Source of the DNA: Oscillospiraceae bacterium
GTDB taxonomy: Bacteria; Bacillota; Clostridia; Oscillospirales; Oscillospiraceae
Direction: 5' to 3'
Assembly: GCA_022799035.1 (NCBI GenBank)
Contig: JAAWNQ010000024.1
Span: 1 to 33,086, forward strand
DNA: 33,086 nucleotides
This document shows, piece after piece, positions 1 through 6,829 of the stretch. Under the pieces are notes generated by a model that saw nothing but the letters and a program-made list of their open reading frames with translations, ran no database searches and had not been told where the DNA came from. Position 1 is the first letter of the stretch, and each line of letters opens with the position of its first letter. Both the position numbers and the translations under genes were made by a program.

Positions 1-815
1 TCTCCTTCGAGATCAAGACCCGGGACTTTGGCCGTATCGCCGCCCAGACCGCCCGCCAGGTCATTATCCAGGGTATGCGGGAGGCGGAGCGGGGCATGAT
101 CTTCAACGAGTTCTCCTCCAAGGAGCACGAGATCGTCACCGGCCTTGTCACCCGCATCGACCCCCGGTCCGGGGGCGTCTCCCTGCGGATCACCTCGGGC
201 AGCGAGTTTACCGAGGCCTATCTGGCCCCCGGCGAGCAGGTGAAGGGCGAGACCTACATGGAGGGTATGCGGATCAAGGTCTACGTGGTGGAGGTCCGCA
301 ACGCCACCCGGGGTCCCCAGGTCCTGATCTCCCGGACCCACCCCGGCCTTGTAAAACGGCTGTTTGAGCTGGAGGTCCCCGAGATCTACGACGGCGTGGT
401 GGAGGTCAAATCCATCGCCCGGGAGGCGGGCAGCCGCACCAAGCTGGCTGTCTGGTCCGCCGACCCCAACGTGGATCCCATCGGCGCCTGCGTGGGCCCC
501 AAGGGCCAGCGTGTGAACAATATCGTGGATGAGCTCAAGGGGGAGAAGGTGGACATTATCAAGTGGTCCGAGGACCCCGCCGAGTATGTGGCCGCCGCCC
601 TGGCCCCCGCCGACGTGATCTCGGTCACCACCTCCGGGGAGAAGGACTGCCGGGTCATCGTCCCCGACGACCAGCTCTCCCTGGCCATCGGCAAGGAGGG
701 CCAGAACGCCCGTCTGGCCGCCCGCCTCACCGGCTTCAAGATCGACATCAAGCCCGCCTCCGCCCCCGACGAGGAGCCGGAGGACGAGGACGATCTGATC
801 GCGGAGGAGGAATAA
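1..815 (+). CDS. nusA: Transcription termination/antitermination factor NusA, C-terminal part (5' end outside window)
   Basis: NusA binds RNA polymerase and nascent RNA and modulates pausing, termination and antitermination. The reading frame is open from base 3, so the gene starts upstream of the window. Visible are the end of the N-terminal RNAP-binding domain (SFEIKTRDFGRIAAQTARQV), then the S1 domain, then two KH domains (IGACVGPKGQRV and LAIGKEGQNARLAARLTG), and a short acidic tail ending EEPEDEDDLIAEEE. There is no additional acidic-repeat domain, as is usual outside proteobacteria. It is the first visible gene of the nusA-ylxR-ylxQ-infB cluster. The TAA stop (813-815) touches the start of an inverted-repeat element. 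Identity is very secure; only the N-terminus is missing. Confidence 0.97.
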   Translation, partial: SFEIKTRDFGRIAAQTARQVIIQGMREAERGMIFNEFSSKEHEIVTGLVTRIDPRSGGVSLRITSGSEFTEAYLAPGEQVKGETYMEGMRIKVYVVEVRNATRGPQVLISRTHPGLVKRLFELEVPEIYDGVVEVKSIAREAGSRTKLAVWSADPNVDPIGACVGPKGQRVNNIVDELKGEKVDIIKWSEDPAEYVAAALAPADVISVTTSGEKDCRVIVPDDQLSLAIGKEGQNARLAARLTGFKIDIKPASAPDEEPEDEDDLIAEEE

Positions 816-937
816 GATAAAAGATAATAGAGAAAAGAGAAAAGATTTTGACCTGTGGCGGCCAAAGGCCGCTATTGAAAATAATCCGGCTTTGCCGGAC
901 ACCACATCTTTCATCTTTTATCTTTCATCTTTTATCT
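815..937. repeat. Miniature inverted-repeat element between nusA and ylxR
   Basis: The 157-bp nusA-ylxR gap is mostly one structured block. AGATAAAAGAT (815-825) is matched by ATCTTTTATCT twice on the far side (913-923 and 927-937), giving 11-bp perfect terminal inverted repeats within A/G-rich and C/T-rich tracts. Between them lie two small hairpins: GCGGCC-aaa-GGCCGC (858-872) and TCCGGC-ttt-GCCGGA (885-899). The block is AT-rich at its ends and unlike the neighbouring coding sequence. There is no ORF of note. It resembles a MITE or bacterial interspersed repeat, with a similar design at 14797-14909. Whether it is mobile cannot be told from one copy. Confidence 0.6.
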
Positions 938-972
938 CCCGGTATTACCTTTCCTGAAAGGAGTGGACTCAC

Positions 973-1248
973 ATGCCAAAAAAGATCCCCGTCCGCCAAT
1001 GTCTCGGCTGCCGGGAGCACAAGCCCAAGACCGATCTGATCCGGGTGGTCCGCTCCCCGGAGGGGGAGGTCTCCCTGGACTTCCGGGGCAAAAAGCCGGG
1101 CCGGGGGGCCTACGTCTGCCCCGACCCGGAATGCCTGAAAAAAGTCCGCAAGTCCAAAGCCCTGGAGCGGGCCTTCTCCGCCCCCCTTCCCGATGAGGTG
1201 TGGGAGGGGCTGGAGGAGCAGATGAAAGTGGGTGACGCCGATGGATAA
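973..1248 (+). CDS. rnpM: YlxR/RnpM family RNA-binding protein (DUF448)
   Basis: A 91-residue basic protein of the YlxR family, encoded almost universally between nusA and infB in Firmicutes; B. subtilis YlxR has been reported to bind and modulate RNase P and was renamed RnpM. Diagnostic motifs are the N-terminal RQCLGCREHKPKTDLIRVV and the central GRGAYVCPDPECL, with the paired cysteines typical of the family. The ATG at 973 follows AAAGGAG (957-963) by about 9 nt. The 3' end overlaps the start of the next gene, so the two are probably translationally coupled. Length matches the family (about 90 aa). Confidence 0.93.
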   Translation: MPKKIPVRQCLGCREHKPKTDLIRVVRSPEGEVSLDFRGKKPGRGAYVCPDPECLKKVRKSKALERAFSAPLPDEVWEGLEEQMKVGDADG

Positions 1249-1672
1249 CGGTCTCACCGGCCTCCTAGGCATCGCCCGGAAGGCGGGAAAGCTGGAGGTG
1301 GGGGAGGAGAGCGTCTCCTCCGCCGCCAAGGCCCACAAGGCCCGGGCCCTTCTCCTGGCCTCCGACGCCGGGGAGCGCACCCGCCGCCACGCCGAGAGCC
1401 TGGTCACCGGCAACTGCCCCCTCCTCCCCGCCCCCCTCACCAAAGCCGAGCTGGGTGGGGCCGTGGGCCGTGGCTCCTGCGCCATCCTAGCCCTCACCGA
1501 CGCGGGTCTGGCCAACGCCGCCGCCCAAAAGCTGGAGGGGGTGGATCCCCAGATCCGCCAACACCTGGAATACAAGGCAGAAAAGACCCTTCGCCGCCGC
1601 CGGGAGACCCGCCGGCGGGAGAAGGAAACCCAACGGGGCAAGCCCTGGGCCCCTCCCCCAGCCGATCAATGA
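1241..1672 (+). CDS. rplGA: L7Ae/L30e/S12e/Gadd45-family ribosomal protein (YlxQ-like)
   Basis: A predicted K-turn RNA-binding protein of the L7Ae family, the usual third gene of the nusA-infB operon. The 143-residue product carries GLLGIARKAGKLEVGEESV at the N-terminus and an ALTDAGLANAAAQKL segment corresponding to the C-terminal helix of YlxQ. A highly basic tail of about 30 residues (RRRRETRRREKETQRGK) goes beyond the roughly 100-residue B. subtilis protein and probably adds nonspecific RNA affinity. ATG 1241 is preferred; an in-frame GTG at 1232 is possible. It overlaps the stop of the upstream gene by 8 nt. Confidence 0.85.
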   Translation: MDNGLTGLLGIARKAGKLEVGEESVSSAAKAHKARALLLASDAGERTRRHAESLVTGNCPLLPAPLTKAELGGAVGRGSCAILALTDAGLANAAAQKLEGVDPQIRQHLEYKAEKTLRRRRETRRREKETQRGKPWAPPPADQ

Positions 1673-1690
1673 CCCGGCTTTTCCCATCCT

Positions 1691-1768
1691 GTGGGGACCC
1701 CGTCCCCATTTTCCACCAACCCACCGGTCCTGTTCCAATCAGAAAGGGGGAGACCCCTCTCCCCTTTT
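1691..1768 (+). promoter_or_regulatory. Two tandem hairpins in the infB leader
   Basis: The 132-bp gap before infB holds two GC-rich hairpins. The first is GGGGAC-ccc-GTCCCC (1693-1707), followed by ATTTTCC. The second pairs AAAGGGGGAGA (1743-1753) with TCTCCCCTTTT (1758-1768) across a CCCC loop, with one G-T pair. The second ends about 22 nt before the infB Shine-Dalgarno. Both resemble weak intrinsic terminators or an attenuator controlling how much transcription reaches infB. The structure is read directly; function is inferred. Confidence 0.45.
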
Positions 1769-1804
1769 CTCATTGGTGCAGGCCATCCAGAGGAGGTAGT
1801 TTTT

Positions 1805-4195
1805 TTGCTGAATATCAAGTATCGTGTTCATGAGGTGGCCAAGGACTTCGGGATCAACTCCAAGATCATCACCGATATCCTCACCAAGTACGACACCACC
1901 CCCAAGAACCATATGCAGGCTCTGGACGAGCGGCAGCTCTCCCTCATCTTCGAGTACCTGACCCAGCACAATCAGGTAGAGAGCATCGAGAGCATCTTCG
2001 CCGACGTCTATCACGAGCCCAAGACCGCCCAGCCCAAGACGGAGGAGCCCTCCCAGCCGGAGGAGACCCCCAAGGCCCCCAAGCCGGCCCCCGACGCCAA
2101 GGCCGCTCCCGCGGCGGGGGACGCCCCGGCCCGCCAGACCCCTCCCGCCCAGCAGCCGGCGGCTCAAAAGCCCCAGCAACCCACCCTCCAGCGTCCCGCC
2201 ACCCGGGTCCCCGAAAAGCGGGTGGTGGACACCCGGAAGGGCGGCGGGGTGAACCTGGACAAGTACGACGAGAAGCTGGAGCGCATCGCCTCCTCCAAGA
2301 CCAAGCAGATGGACGCGGGCCGGGAGAAGTTCCGCAACCGGGGCGCCAATCAGCGCCGGGCCAGCAGCTTCGGCGGCAACAAGCGCCGCCAGGAGGAGCA
2401 GGAGAAGATGCGCCGCCTCCAGCTGGAGATCGCCAAGAAGGCCCCCGTCACCGTGAAGATCCCCGACGAGATCGCCGTGAGCGAGCTGGCCTCCCGGATG
2501 AAGAAGACGGGCGCCGAGGTGGTCAAGACCCTGATGAAGAACGGGGTCATGGCCGCCATGAGCGACGTCATTGACTTTGACACCGCCGCCATCATCGCCG
2601 AGGAGATGGGCTGCAAGGTGGAGAAGGAGATCATCGTCACCATCGAGGAGCGGCTCATTGACGTCAGCGAGGACCGGGCCGAGGACCTGAAGCCCCGGGC
2701 CCCCGTGGTGGTGGTCATGGGCCACGTGGACCACGGCAAGACCTCCCTTCTGGACTATATCCGCTCCGCCCACGTCACCGCGGGAGAGGCCGGCGGCATC
2801 ACCCAGCACATCGGCGCCTACCAGGTGGACGTGAAGGGCAAGCCCATCACCTTCCTGGACACCCCCGGCCACGAGGCCTTCACCGCCATGCGGGCCCGGG
2901 GCGCCATGATCACCGACATCGCCATCCTGGTGGTGGCCGCCGACGACGGCATCATGCCCCAGACCGTGGAGTCCATCAACCACGCCAAGGCCGCCGGCGT
3001 CCCCATCATCGTAGCCATCAACAAGATGGATAAGCCCGAGGCCAACCCCGACCGGATCAAGCAGCAGCTCACCGAGTACGAGCTGGTCCCCGAGGAATGG
3101 GGCGGCGAGACCATCATCTGCCCCATCTCCGCCAAGACCGGCATGGGCGTCGACAACCTTCTGGAGATGGTCACCCTCACCGCCGACGTGAAGGAGCTGA
3201 AGGCCAACCCCGACCGCACCGCCCACGGCGCGGTGGTGGAGGCCCGACTGGACAAGGGCCGCGGCCCCGTGGCCACCCTTCTGGTCCAGAACGGCACCCT
3301 GAACCAGGGGGACGTGATCATCGCCGGCACCGCCGTGGGCCGGGTCCGGGCCATGACCACCGCCTCCGGGGAGAAGGTCACCCAGGCCGGCCCCTCGGTC
3401 CCCGTGGAGATCATCGGCATGGCCGAGGTCCCCTCCGCCGGCGACGACTTCCACGCCGTAGCCGACGAGCGGATGGCCCGTGAGCTGGCCGAGCAGAGAA
3501 AGGCCGACCAGAAGCTCTCCGCCGCCGGCCCCCAGGGCAAGGTGACATTGGAGGACCTGTTCTCCCAGATCCAGCAGGGGGAGATGAAGAACCTGAACGT
3601 CATCGTCAAGGCCGACGTCCAGGGCTCCGCCGAGGCGGTGAAGGCCAGCCTGGAGAAGATCACCAACGAGGAGGTCCGGGTCCGGGTCATCCACTGCGCC
3701 GTGGGCGCCATCAACGAGTCCGACGTGATGCTGGCCAACACCTCCAACGCCATCATCGTGGGCTTCAACGTCCGCCCCGACAACAACGCCAAGGCCTCCG
3801 CCGCCCGTGACCACGTGGATATGCGCATGTACCGGGTCATCTACGACGCCATCGAGGAGATCCAGACCGCCATGAAGGGCATGCTCTCCCCCAAGTTCAA
3901 GGAGGTGGAGCTGGGCCAGGCCGAGGTCCGGAACGTCTTCCGTATCACCGGCGTGGGCATGGTGGCCGGCTGCTACGTCATCAACGGCCGGATCCAACGG
4001 GGGGCCCAGATGCGGCTCCTCCGGGACAACATCGTCATCTACGACGGAGCCATCGCCTCCCTCCAGCGCTTCAAGGACAGCGTGAAGGAGGTAGCCCAGG
4101 GCTACGAGTGCGGTATCACCTTCGAAAAGTGGCAGGATATCAAGGAGGGCGACATCATCGAAGCCTTCCTCATGGAGCAGATCGAGGTCAAATAA
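1805..4195 (+). CDS. infB: Translation initiation factor IF-2
   Basis: IF-2 is the GTPase that delivers fMet-tRNA to the 30S subunit and promotes subunit joining. The 796-residue product has a short IF2_N segment ([20 protein letters not shown]), a long Pro/Ala/Lys-rich linker with low-complexity runs, a second IF2_N domain, and then the G domain: G1 GHVDHGKT (about residue 306), G3 DTPGHEAF, G4 NKMDKP, G5 SAKTGMG. Domains II, III and IV follow, ending in the fMet-tRNA-binding C2 region. Start choice: no ATG fits, but TTG at 1805 lies 8 nt after a perfect AGGAGG (1791-1796). The frame stays open upstream to 1691, but that part has no family similarity. Confidence 0.97.
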   Translation: MLNIKYRVHEVAKDFGINSKIITDILTKYDTTPKNHMQALDERQLSLIFEYLTQHNQVESIESIFADVYHEPKTAQPKTEEPSQPEETPKAPKPAPDAKAAPAAGDAPARQTPPAQQPAAQKPQQPTLQRPATRVPEKRVVDTRKGGGVNLDKYDEKLERIASSKTKQMDAGREKFRNRGANQRRASSFGGNKRRQEEQEKMRRLQLEIAKKAPVTVKIPDEIAVSELASRMKKTGAEVVKTLMKNGVMAAMSDVIDFDTAAIIAEEMGCKVEKEIIVTIEERLIDVSEDRAEDLKPRAPVVVVMGHVDHGKTSLLDYIRSAHVTAGEAGGITQHIGAYQVDVKGKPITFLDTPGHEAFTAMRARGAMITDIAILVVAADDGIMPQTVESINHAKAAGVPIIVAINKMDKPEANPDRIKQQLTEYELVPEEWGGETIICPISAKTGMGVDNLLEMVTLTADVKELKANPDRTAHGAVVEARLDKGRGPVATLLVQNGTLNQGDVIIAGTAVGRVRAMTTASGEKVTQAGPSVPVEIIGMAEVPSAGDDFHAVADERMARELAEQRKADQKLSAAGPQGKVTLEDLFSQIQQGEMKNLNVIVKADVQGSAEAVKASLEKITNEEVRVRVIHCAVGAINESDVMLANTSNAIIVGFNVRPDNNAKASAARDHVDMRMYRVIYDAIEEIQTAMKGMLSPKFKEVELGQAEVRNVFRITGVGMVAGCYVINGRIQRGAQMRLLRDNIVIYDGAIASLQRFKDSVKEVAQGYECGITFEKWQDIKEGDIIEAFLMEQIEVK

Positions 4196-4199
4196 GCAG

Positions 4200-4231
4200 A
4201 CAGGGCGGGCCCCAACGCCCGCCCTGTTTTT
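4200..4231 (+). terminator. Intrinsic terminator of infB
   Basis: CAGGGCGGGC (4201-4210) pairs perfectly with GCCCGCCCTG (4217-4226) and is followed by TTTTT (4227-4231), 5 nt after the infB stop. It ends transcription that in most relatives continues directly into rbfA. The 58-aa gene on the opposite strand ends exactly at its T-run. Confidence 0.92.
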
Positions 4232-4407
4232 CAATCCGGCCAGTCCCACAGGCACCCGGCGGTCAGGCTCATCCCCAGCTGGACTCCCTTTCGAAACGCG
4301 TACATGCCATAGGCCTGCACCGGGTTATCCTCCAAATAGTCCGGGGCCATATCCGGACGGTAGCTGGGCACCCAGGCCAAAAAGAGCTGTTCAAAAAAGC
4401 AATCCAT
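4231..4407 (-). CDS. Small uncharacterised protein (58 aa), divergent from an XRE repressor
   Basis: An ORF of 58 codons on the minus strand, ATG at 4407, TGA at 4233-4231. It begins MDCFFEQLFLAWVPSYRPDM and ends MSLTAGCLWDWPD; it is rich in aromatic residues (four Trp or Tyr near each end) and slightly acidic. Support for it being real: a strong Shine-Dalgarno AAGGAGG 7-8 nt before the ATG, a near-consensus promoter (TTGACA, 17 bp, CATACT) directly upstream, and GC-rich third positions like its neighbours. I do not recognise the family. Its control by the adjacent repressor suggests a product that is kept off by default, for example a small toxin, antirepressor or phage-derived regulator; that is inference only. 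Confidence 0.72.
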   Translation of the reverse strand: MDCFFEQLFLAWVPSYRPDMAPDYLEDNPVQAYGMYAFRKGVQLGMSLTAGCLWDWPD

Positions 4408-4418
4408 TTTTATTCCTC

Positions 4419-4466
4419 CTTAAGTTAAACTGAAGTCAGTATGCTTCAGTTTAACTTAAGTGTCAA
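4419..4466. promoter_or_regulatory. Perfect 17-bp inverted repeat operator within a divergent promoter
   Basis: CTTAAGTTAAACTGAAG (4419-4435) and CTTCAGTTTAACTTAAG (4444-4460) are exact reverse complements separated by 8 bp. Reading the minus strand, TTGACA (complement of 4461-4466) and CATACT (complement of 4438-4443) form a promoter whose 17-bp spacer is exactly the second arm. Each arm contains an AGTT-N-AACT half-symmetric core, so two XRE dimers could bind with centres 25 bp apart. The promoter drives the 58-aa gene; a good plus-strand promoter for the repressor is less clear. Confidence 0.85.
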
Positions 4467-4477
4467 GGGGGCATTCT

Positions 4478-4696
4478 ATGCTTTCAAAAAAATTATTTGG
4501 CCAACGGCTTCGCCAACTGCGGATGGATCATCAGGAAAAGCAGGACGTGCTGGCCGACCTTTTGGACGTATCCGTTCCACAAATTAGCGGAATCGAAAAC
4601 GGATACAATTCCACCACCCTTGAAAAATTAGTCCTGATCTGCGAACACTACAAGGTATCCTCCGACTACCTCCTGGGCCTATCCGACACTCCCTGA
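4478..4696 (+). CDS. XRE-family HTH transcriptional repressor (72 aa)
   Basis: A single-domain Cro/C1-type DNA-binding protein. The helix-turn-helix runs from about residue 8 to 62, with the recognition region VSVPQISGIENGYNSTTLEK and the usual C-terminal YKVSSDYLLGLSD. ATG 4478 follows AAGGGGG (4465-4471) by 6 nt; an upstream in-frame GTG at 4460 lacks a site. There is no effector or oligomerisation domain. The perfect inverted repeat directly upstream is the likely operator, giving repression of the divergent 58-aa gene and probably autoregulation. The coding sequence is lower in GC than infB or rbfA, consistent with acquisition. Confidence 0.9.
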   Translation: MLSKKLFGQRLRQLRMDHQEKQDVLADLLDVSVPQISGIENGYNSTTLEKLVLICEHYKVSSDYLLGLSDTP

Positions 4697-4712
4697 CCCC
4701 GCCCTCTCCCTT

Positions 4713-4750
4713 CGTGGGGCGCGACGACCCGGCGCGCCATCTGGCAGGCG
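4713..4750 (+). repeat. Family-1 palindromic repeat (CGTGGGGCGCGACG type)
   Basis: CGTGGGGCGCGACGACCC followed by GGCGCGCCATCTGGCAGGC. The core GGCGCG...CGCGCC can form a hairpin. Four more copies are clustered at 7754-8122. The spacer and 3' tail vary between copies while the 5' 14 bases are nearly constant. Confidence 0.8.
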
Positions 4751-4804
4751 CTGCCGTTTGTCTGCTGGTTGCCATCAAATTTTCAACTGCGTAATTGCGA
4801 AAGA

Positions 4805-4829
4805 CTATCTTTTCCCGAGGAAAAGATAG
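4805..4829. repeat. Perfect 11-bp hairpin
   Basis: CTATCTTTTCC (4805-4815), CGA loop, GGAAAAGATAG (4819-4829). There is no T-run on the plus strand; on the minus strand the hairpin is followed by TCTTTCG, so it is not a strong terminator in either direction. It may belong to a dispersed repeat. Confidence 0.5.
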
Positions 4830-5042
4830 CCTCTCGCGCTCTCCAGAAAAGTCTAAGGTCAAAACCATGTGTTCTGAGGTCGGCTCTTAGCATCTTTACG
4901 CTCTCTATTCCCTCTTGTCCCGCACCCGTGCGGCCGCCTGTGGAACACAGATAAAGATGCCTCTGAAACAACGCCGCCTCTATTCTACCCAGCCCCGAGC
5001 CTGGTCCTTCTCAAGTTCCGACGAACCACCTACCATCTCCCC

Positions 5043-5069
5043 GTAGGGCGGGGGCTTTCCCCCGCCGCC
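5043..5069 (+). repeat. Family-2 palindromic repeat (GTAGGGCGGGGG type)
   Basis: GTAGGGCGGGGGCTTTCCCC followed by CGCCGCC: an 8-bp stem GGCGGGGG/CCCCCGCC with a CTTT loop. Near-identical copies occur at 7295-7321 (inside truB) and 8006-8032. Confidence 0.85.
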
Positions 5070-5089
5070 ACCTGCGCCCCGCACCACCT

Positions 5090-5340
5090 AGGCGGCGTGA
5101 ATTACAGCGCATGGCCCCATAGGTCACACTGTTGTCAGCGGCAGCGGCGCGAGAAGGACGGCGGGTCGCTGTGAGGGGGCCGCCGGTCAATAACGGGCGT
5201 AACCTTAGGGTTTTCATTCGAGGGATAACCTGACAGCGTTGGTGCTCTTTACGGTTGTACCGTAGCTCGCAGTTCCTTCCACTGGTCTTATGCCCGTAAA
5301 GATTCGGAGTCCAGAACCGCTTTTAAAGCGGTTTTGGCCC
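5090..5340 (+). ncRNA. Candidate structured non-coding RNA upstream of rbfA
   Basis: A roughly 250-nt block without a gene shows nested complementarity. A closing helix pairs CGGGCGTAA (5194-5202) with TTATGCCCG (5288-5296). Inside it is TACGGT-tgt-ACCGTA (5250-5264). A 5' domain stacks GGCCCC (5113-5118) with GGGGCC (5176-5181) and TCACA (5124-5128) with TGTGA (5170-5174). TGTCAG (5133-5138) can pair with CTGACA (5230-5235) as a long-range contact. A 12-bp 3' hairpin (5311-5337) has the form of a terminator. The closing and 3' helices each contain a G-U pair that would be an A-C mismatch on the other strand, so the plus strand is favoured. I cannot name the class; the raiA-motif RNA and other large Firmicutes RNAs are possibilities. 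Confidence 0.5.
5311..5337 (+). terminator. Terminator-like hairpin ending the candidate RNA
   Basis: CCAGAACCGCTT (5311-5322), TTA loop, AAGCGGTTTTGG (5326-5337), with one G-U pair. The TTTT lies in the 3' arm and is followed by GGCCC rather than more T, so termination may be partial and rbfA could be transcribed by read-through. Confidence 0.45.
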
Positions 5341-5439
5341 TCCGGCCGGGCAGGCCGAAAACTGATTTTCAAAAAGAAAAACCCGCCTTATTTTAAGTTA
5401 AAAAATAGCCCCTATCCATCACAAACGAGGTGAAAGCAT

Positions 5440-5790
5440 ATGTCCGCAACCCGCATGGGCCGCATCAACGAGGAGATCCAGCGATGTCTCAGTGACCTGA
5501 TCCGCACCGTGAAGGACCCCCGGGTCCACGGCCTGATCTCCATCACCGCGGTGGACACCACCGCCGACCTGAAATACGCCAAGGTCTATGTCAGCTCCCT
5601 GGACCAAAGCGACATGAAGGAGGTCCTGAAGGGCCTCAAATCCGCCTCCGGCTACCTCCGCCGTGAGCTGGGCCACACCCTCTCCCTCCGCTCCACCCCG
5701 GAGCTGACCTTCCTCCAGGACGATTCCATGGTGAAGGGGGCCCACATCCTCCAGGTCATGGAGGACCTGGACCGGGAGGGACGGCTATGA
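5440..5790 (+). CDS. rbfA: Ribosome-binding factor A
   Basis: RbfA is a small KH-fold protein that binds the 30S subunit and helps mature the 16S rRNA 5' end and central pseudoknot. The 116-residue product has the family pattern: MGRINEEIQRCLSDLIRTVK, then DPRVHGLISITAVDTTADLKYAKVYVS with the type II KH core, and the LRRELGHTLSLRSTPELTF helix-strand unit. The ATG at 5440 follows GAGGTG by 8 nt. Its stop overlaps the nrnA start in an ATGA junction, so the two are co-translated. In relatives rbfA directly follows infB; here 1.24 kb separates them. Confidence 0.96.
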   Translation: MSATRMGRINEEIQRCLSDLIRTVKDPRVHGLISITAVDTTADLKYAKVYVSSLDQSDMKEVLKGLKSASGYLRRELGHTLSLRSTPELTFLQDDSMVKGAHILQVMEDLDREGRL

Positions 5791-6755
5791 CCTGGGATCA
5801 TCAACAGGCCGCTCAGTTCCTCCACGACCGCGACGGCTTCCTCATCCTCACCCACCGCCGCCCCGACGGGGACACGGTGGGCTGCGCCATAGCCCTGTGC
5901 AAGGCCCTGCGTCGGCTGGGCAAGACCGCTTATGTCCTCCCCAACCCCGATGCCACCGCCCTCTTTGACCCCTACTGGGGGGACGTTCCGGCCCCGGCGG
6001 ATTTTCAGCCGGACACGGTGGTCAGCGCCGACATCGCCAGCGAGAGCCTCTTTCCCCCCAACGCCGAGGCGTATAAGGGTAAGGTGGACCTCTGCCTGGA
6101 CCACCACCCCTCCAACACCGGCTTCGCCCGGTATAACTGTGTGGAGGCGGACAAGGCCGCCTGCGGGGAGCTGATCTACCGTATCATCACCCAGTGGTCC
6201 CCCCTGGACCAGGAGACCGCCCTTCCCCTCTACCTTGCGGTGAGCACCGACACCGGCTGCTTCGTCTACTCCAACACCACCCCCCACACCCACCGGGTTG
6301 CGGCGGAGCTGATGGAGACGGGGATCGACTACGCCGGGGTCAACAAGCGGCACTTCCGCACCAAAAGCTACACCCGCCTCCGTCTGGAGAGCCGCATGGT
6401 GGAGACCATGGACCTCCACCACAGCGGGCGGACCGCCATCGCCGCCCTCTCCCTCCGGGATATGGCCGATTTCAGTGCCACCGAGGAGGATGTGGAGGAC
6501 ATCGCCGCGGTGGTGGGCCAGCTTGCCGGGGTCCATACCGCCGTGACCATCCGGGAGCTGAAACCCGGGGAGTGTAAACTCTCGGTCCGTACGGCGGCCG
6601 ACCTGGACGCCTCCAGGGTCTGCGCCCTCCTGGGCGGCGGCGGCCACGCCGCCGCGGCGGGTTGCACCGTCTACGGCTCCGTAGACGACGCCAAGGCCGC
6701 CATCCTCAACGCCATCGATCAGGTTCAGGGGGAGACCGGAGCCACGGGGGGATAA
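5787..6755 (+). CDS. nrnA: NrnA-type DHH/DHHA1 phosphoesterase (nanoRNase / pAp phosphatase)
   Basis: NrnA degrades 2-5 nt RNA fragments and dephosphorylates 3'-phosphoadenosine 5'-phosphate. The 322-residue protein has the N-terminal DHH domain with LTHRRPDGDT (21-30) and the metal-binding LDHHPSN motif (D105-H106-H107), then a DHHA1 domain with the glycine-rich LGGGGHAAAAGCTV near the C-terminus. Length equals that of B. subtilis NrnA (about 313). It starts by ATGA overlap with rbfA and is followed by truB, the standard Firmicutes order. Assignment to NrnA rather than another DHH phosphatase rests on context and length. Confidence 0.93.
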   Translation: MTWDHQQAAQFLHDRDGFLILTHRRPDGDTVGCAIALCKALRRLGKTAYVLPNPDATALFDPYWGDVPAPADFQPDTVVSADIASESLFPPNAEAYKGKVDLCLDHHPSNTGFARYNCVEADKAACGELIYRIITQWSPLDQETALPLYLAVSTDTGCFVYSNTTPHTHRVAAELMETGIDYAGVNKRHFRTKSYTRLRLESRMVETMDLHHSGRTAIAALSLRDMADFSATEEDVEDIAAVVGQLAGVHTAVTIRELKPGECKLSVRTAADLDASRVCALLGGGGHAAAAGCTVYGSVDDAKAAILNAIDQVQGETGATGG

Positions 6756-6785
6756 TATCTTCCCTACCCGTCCCTTGTCCCTCGC

Positions 6786-6810
6786 AGGGGCGGCTATCAG
6801 CCGCCCGCCC
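6786..6810 (+). repeat. GC-rich palindrome between nrnA and truB
   Basis: GGGCGGCT-atc-AGCCGCCC (6788-6806), perfect 8-bp arms. It starts with the same GCAGGGGCGG/GTAGGGCGGG style as family-2 repeats and ends 12 nt before the truB Shine-Dalgarno. It is probably another member of the palindromic repeat population rather than a terminator, since no T-run follows. Confidence 0.6.
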
Positions 6811-6829
6811 ATTTTCCGGAGGTGAACCC

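Larger units (their letters stand above)
4697..5439. other. 743-bp gene-free region between XRE gene and rbfA
   Basis: No convincing protein gene is seen; the short ORFs on both strands lack ribosome binding sites and are interrupted by repeats. From left to right it holds a CGTGGGGCGCGACG repeat (4713), a perfect 11-bp hairpin (4805-4829), a GTAGGGCGGGGG repeat (5043-5069), a candidate structured RNA (about 5090-5340) with a terminator-like 3' hairpin, and an AT-rich stretch (5363-5410) before the rbfA ribosome binding site. Confidence 0.7.

Noticed and set aside
1739-4255. An 838-codon open frame on the minus strand across infB
   Set aside because: It is the antisense of infB, kept open by GC-rich codon bias; its translation is a Gly/Leu/His/Val/Asp-rich low-complexity product with no family motif and no ribosome binding site.
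5011-5217. A 68-codon minus-strand ORF (MKTLRLRPLLTGGPLTATRR...)
   Set aside because: Arg/Ala/Gly-rich, runs through a palindromic repeat and the candidate RNA, and has no good ribosome binding site; the RNA interpretation explains the region better.
5190-5340. Candidate RNA as tmRNA, RNase P RNA, SRP RNA or 6S RNA
   Set aside because: I compared remembered core motifs (SRP GGAAGGAAGCAG loop, RNase P P4 region, tmRNA tRNA-like ends, 6S open bubble) and none fits convincingly; left as an unknown class.
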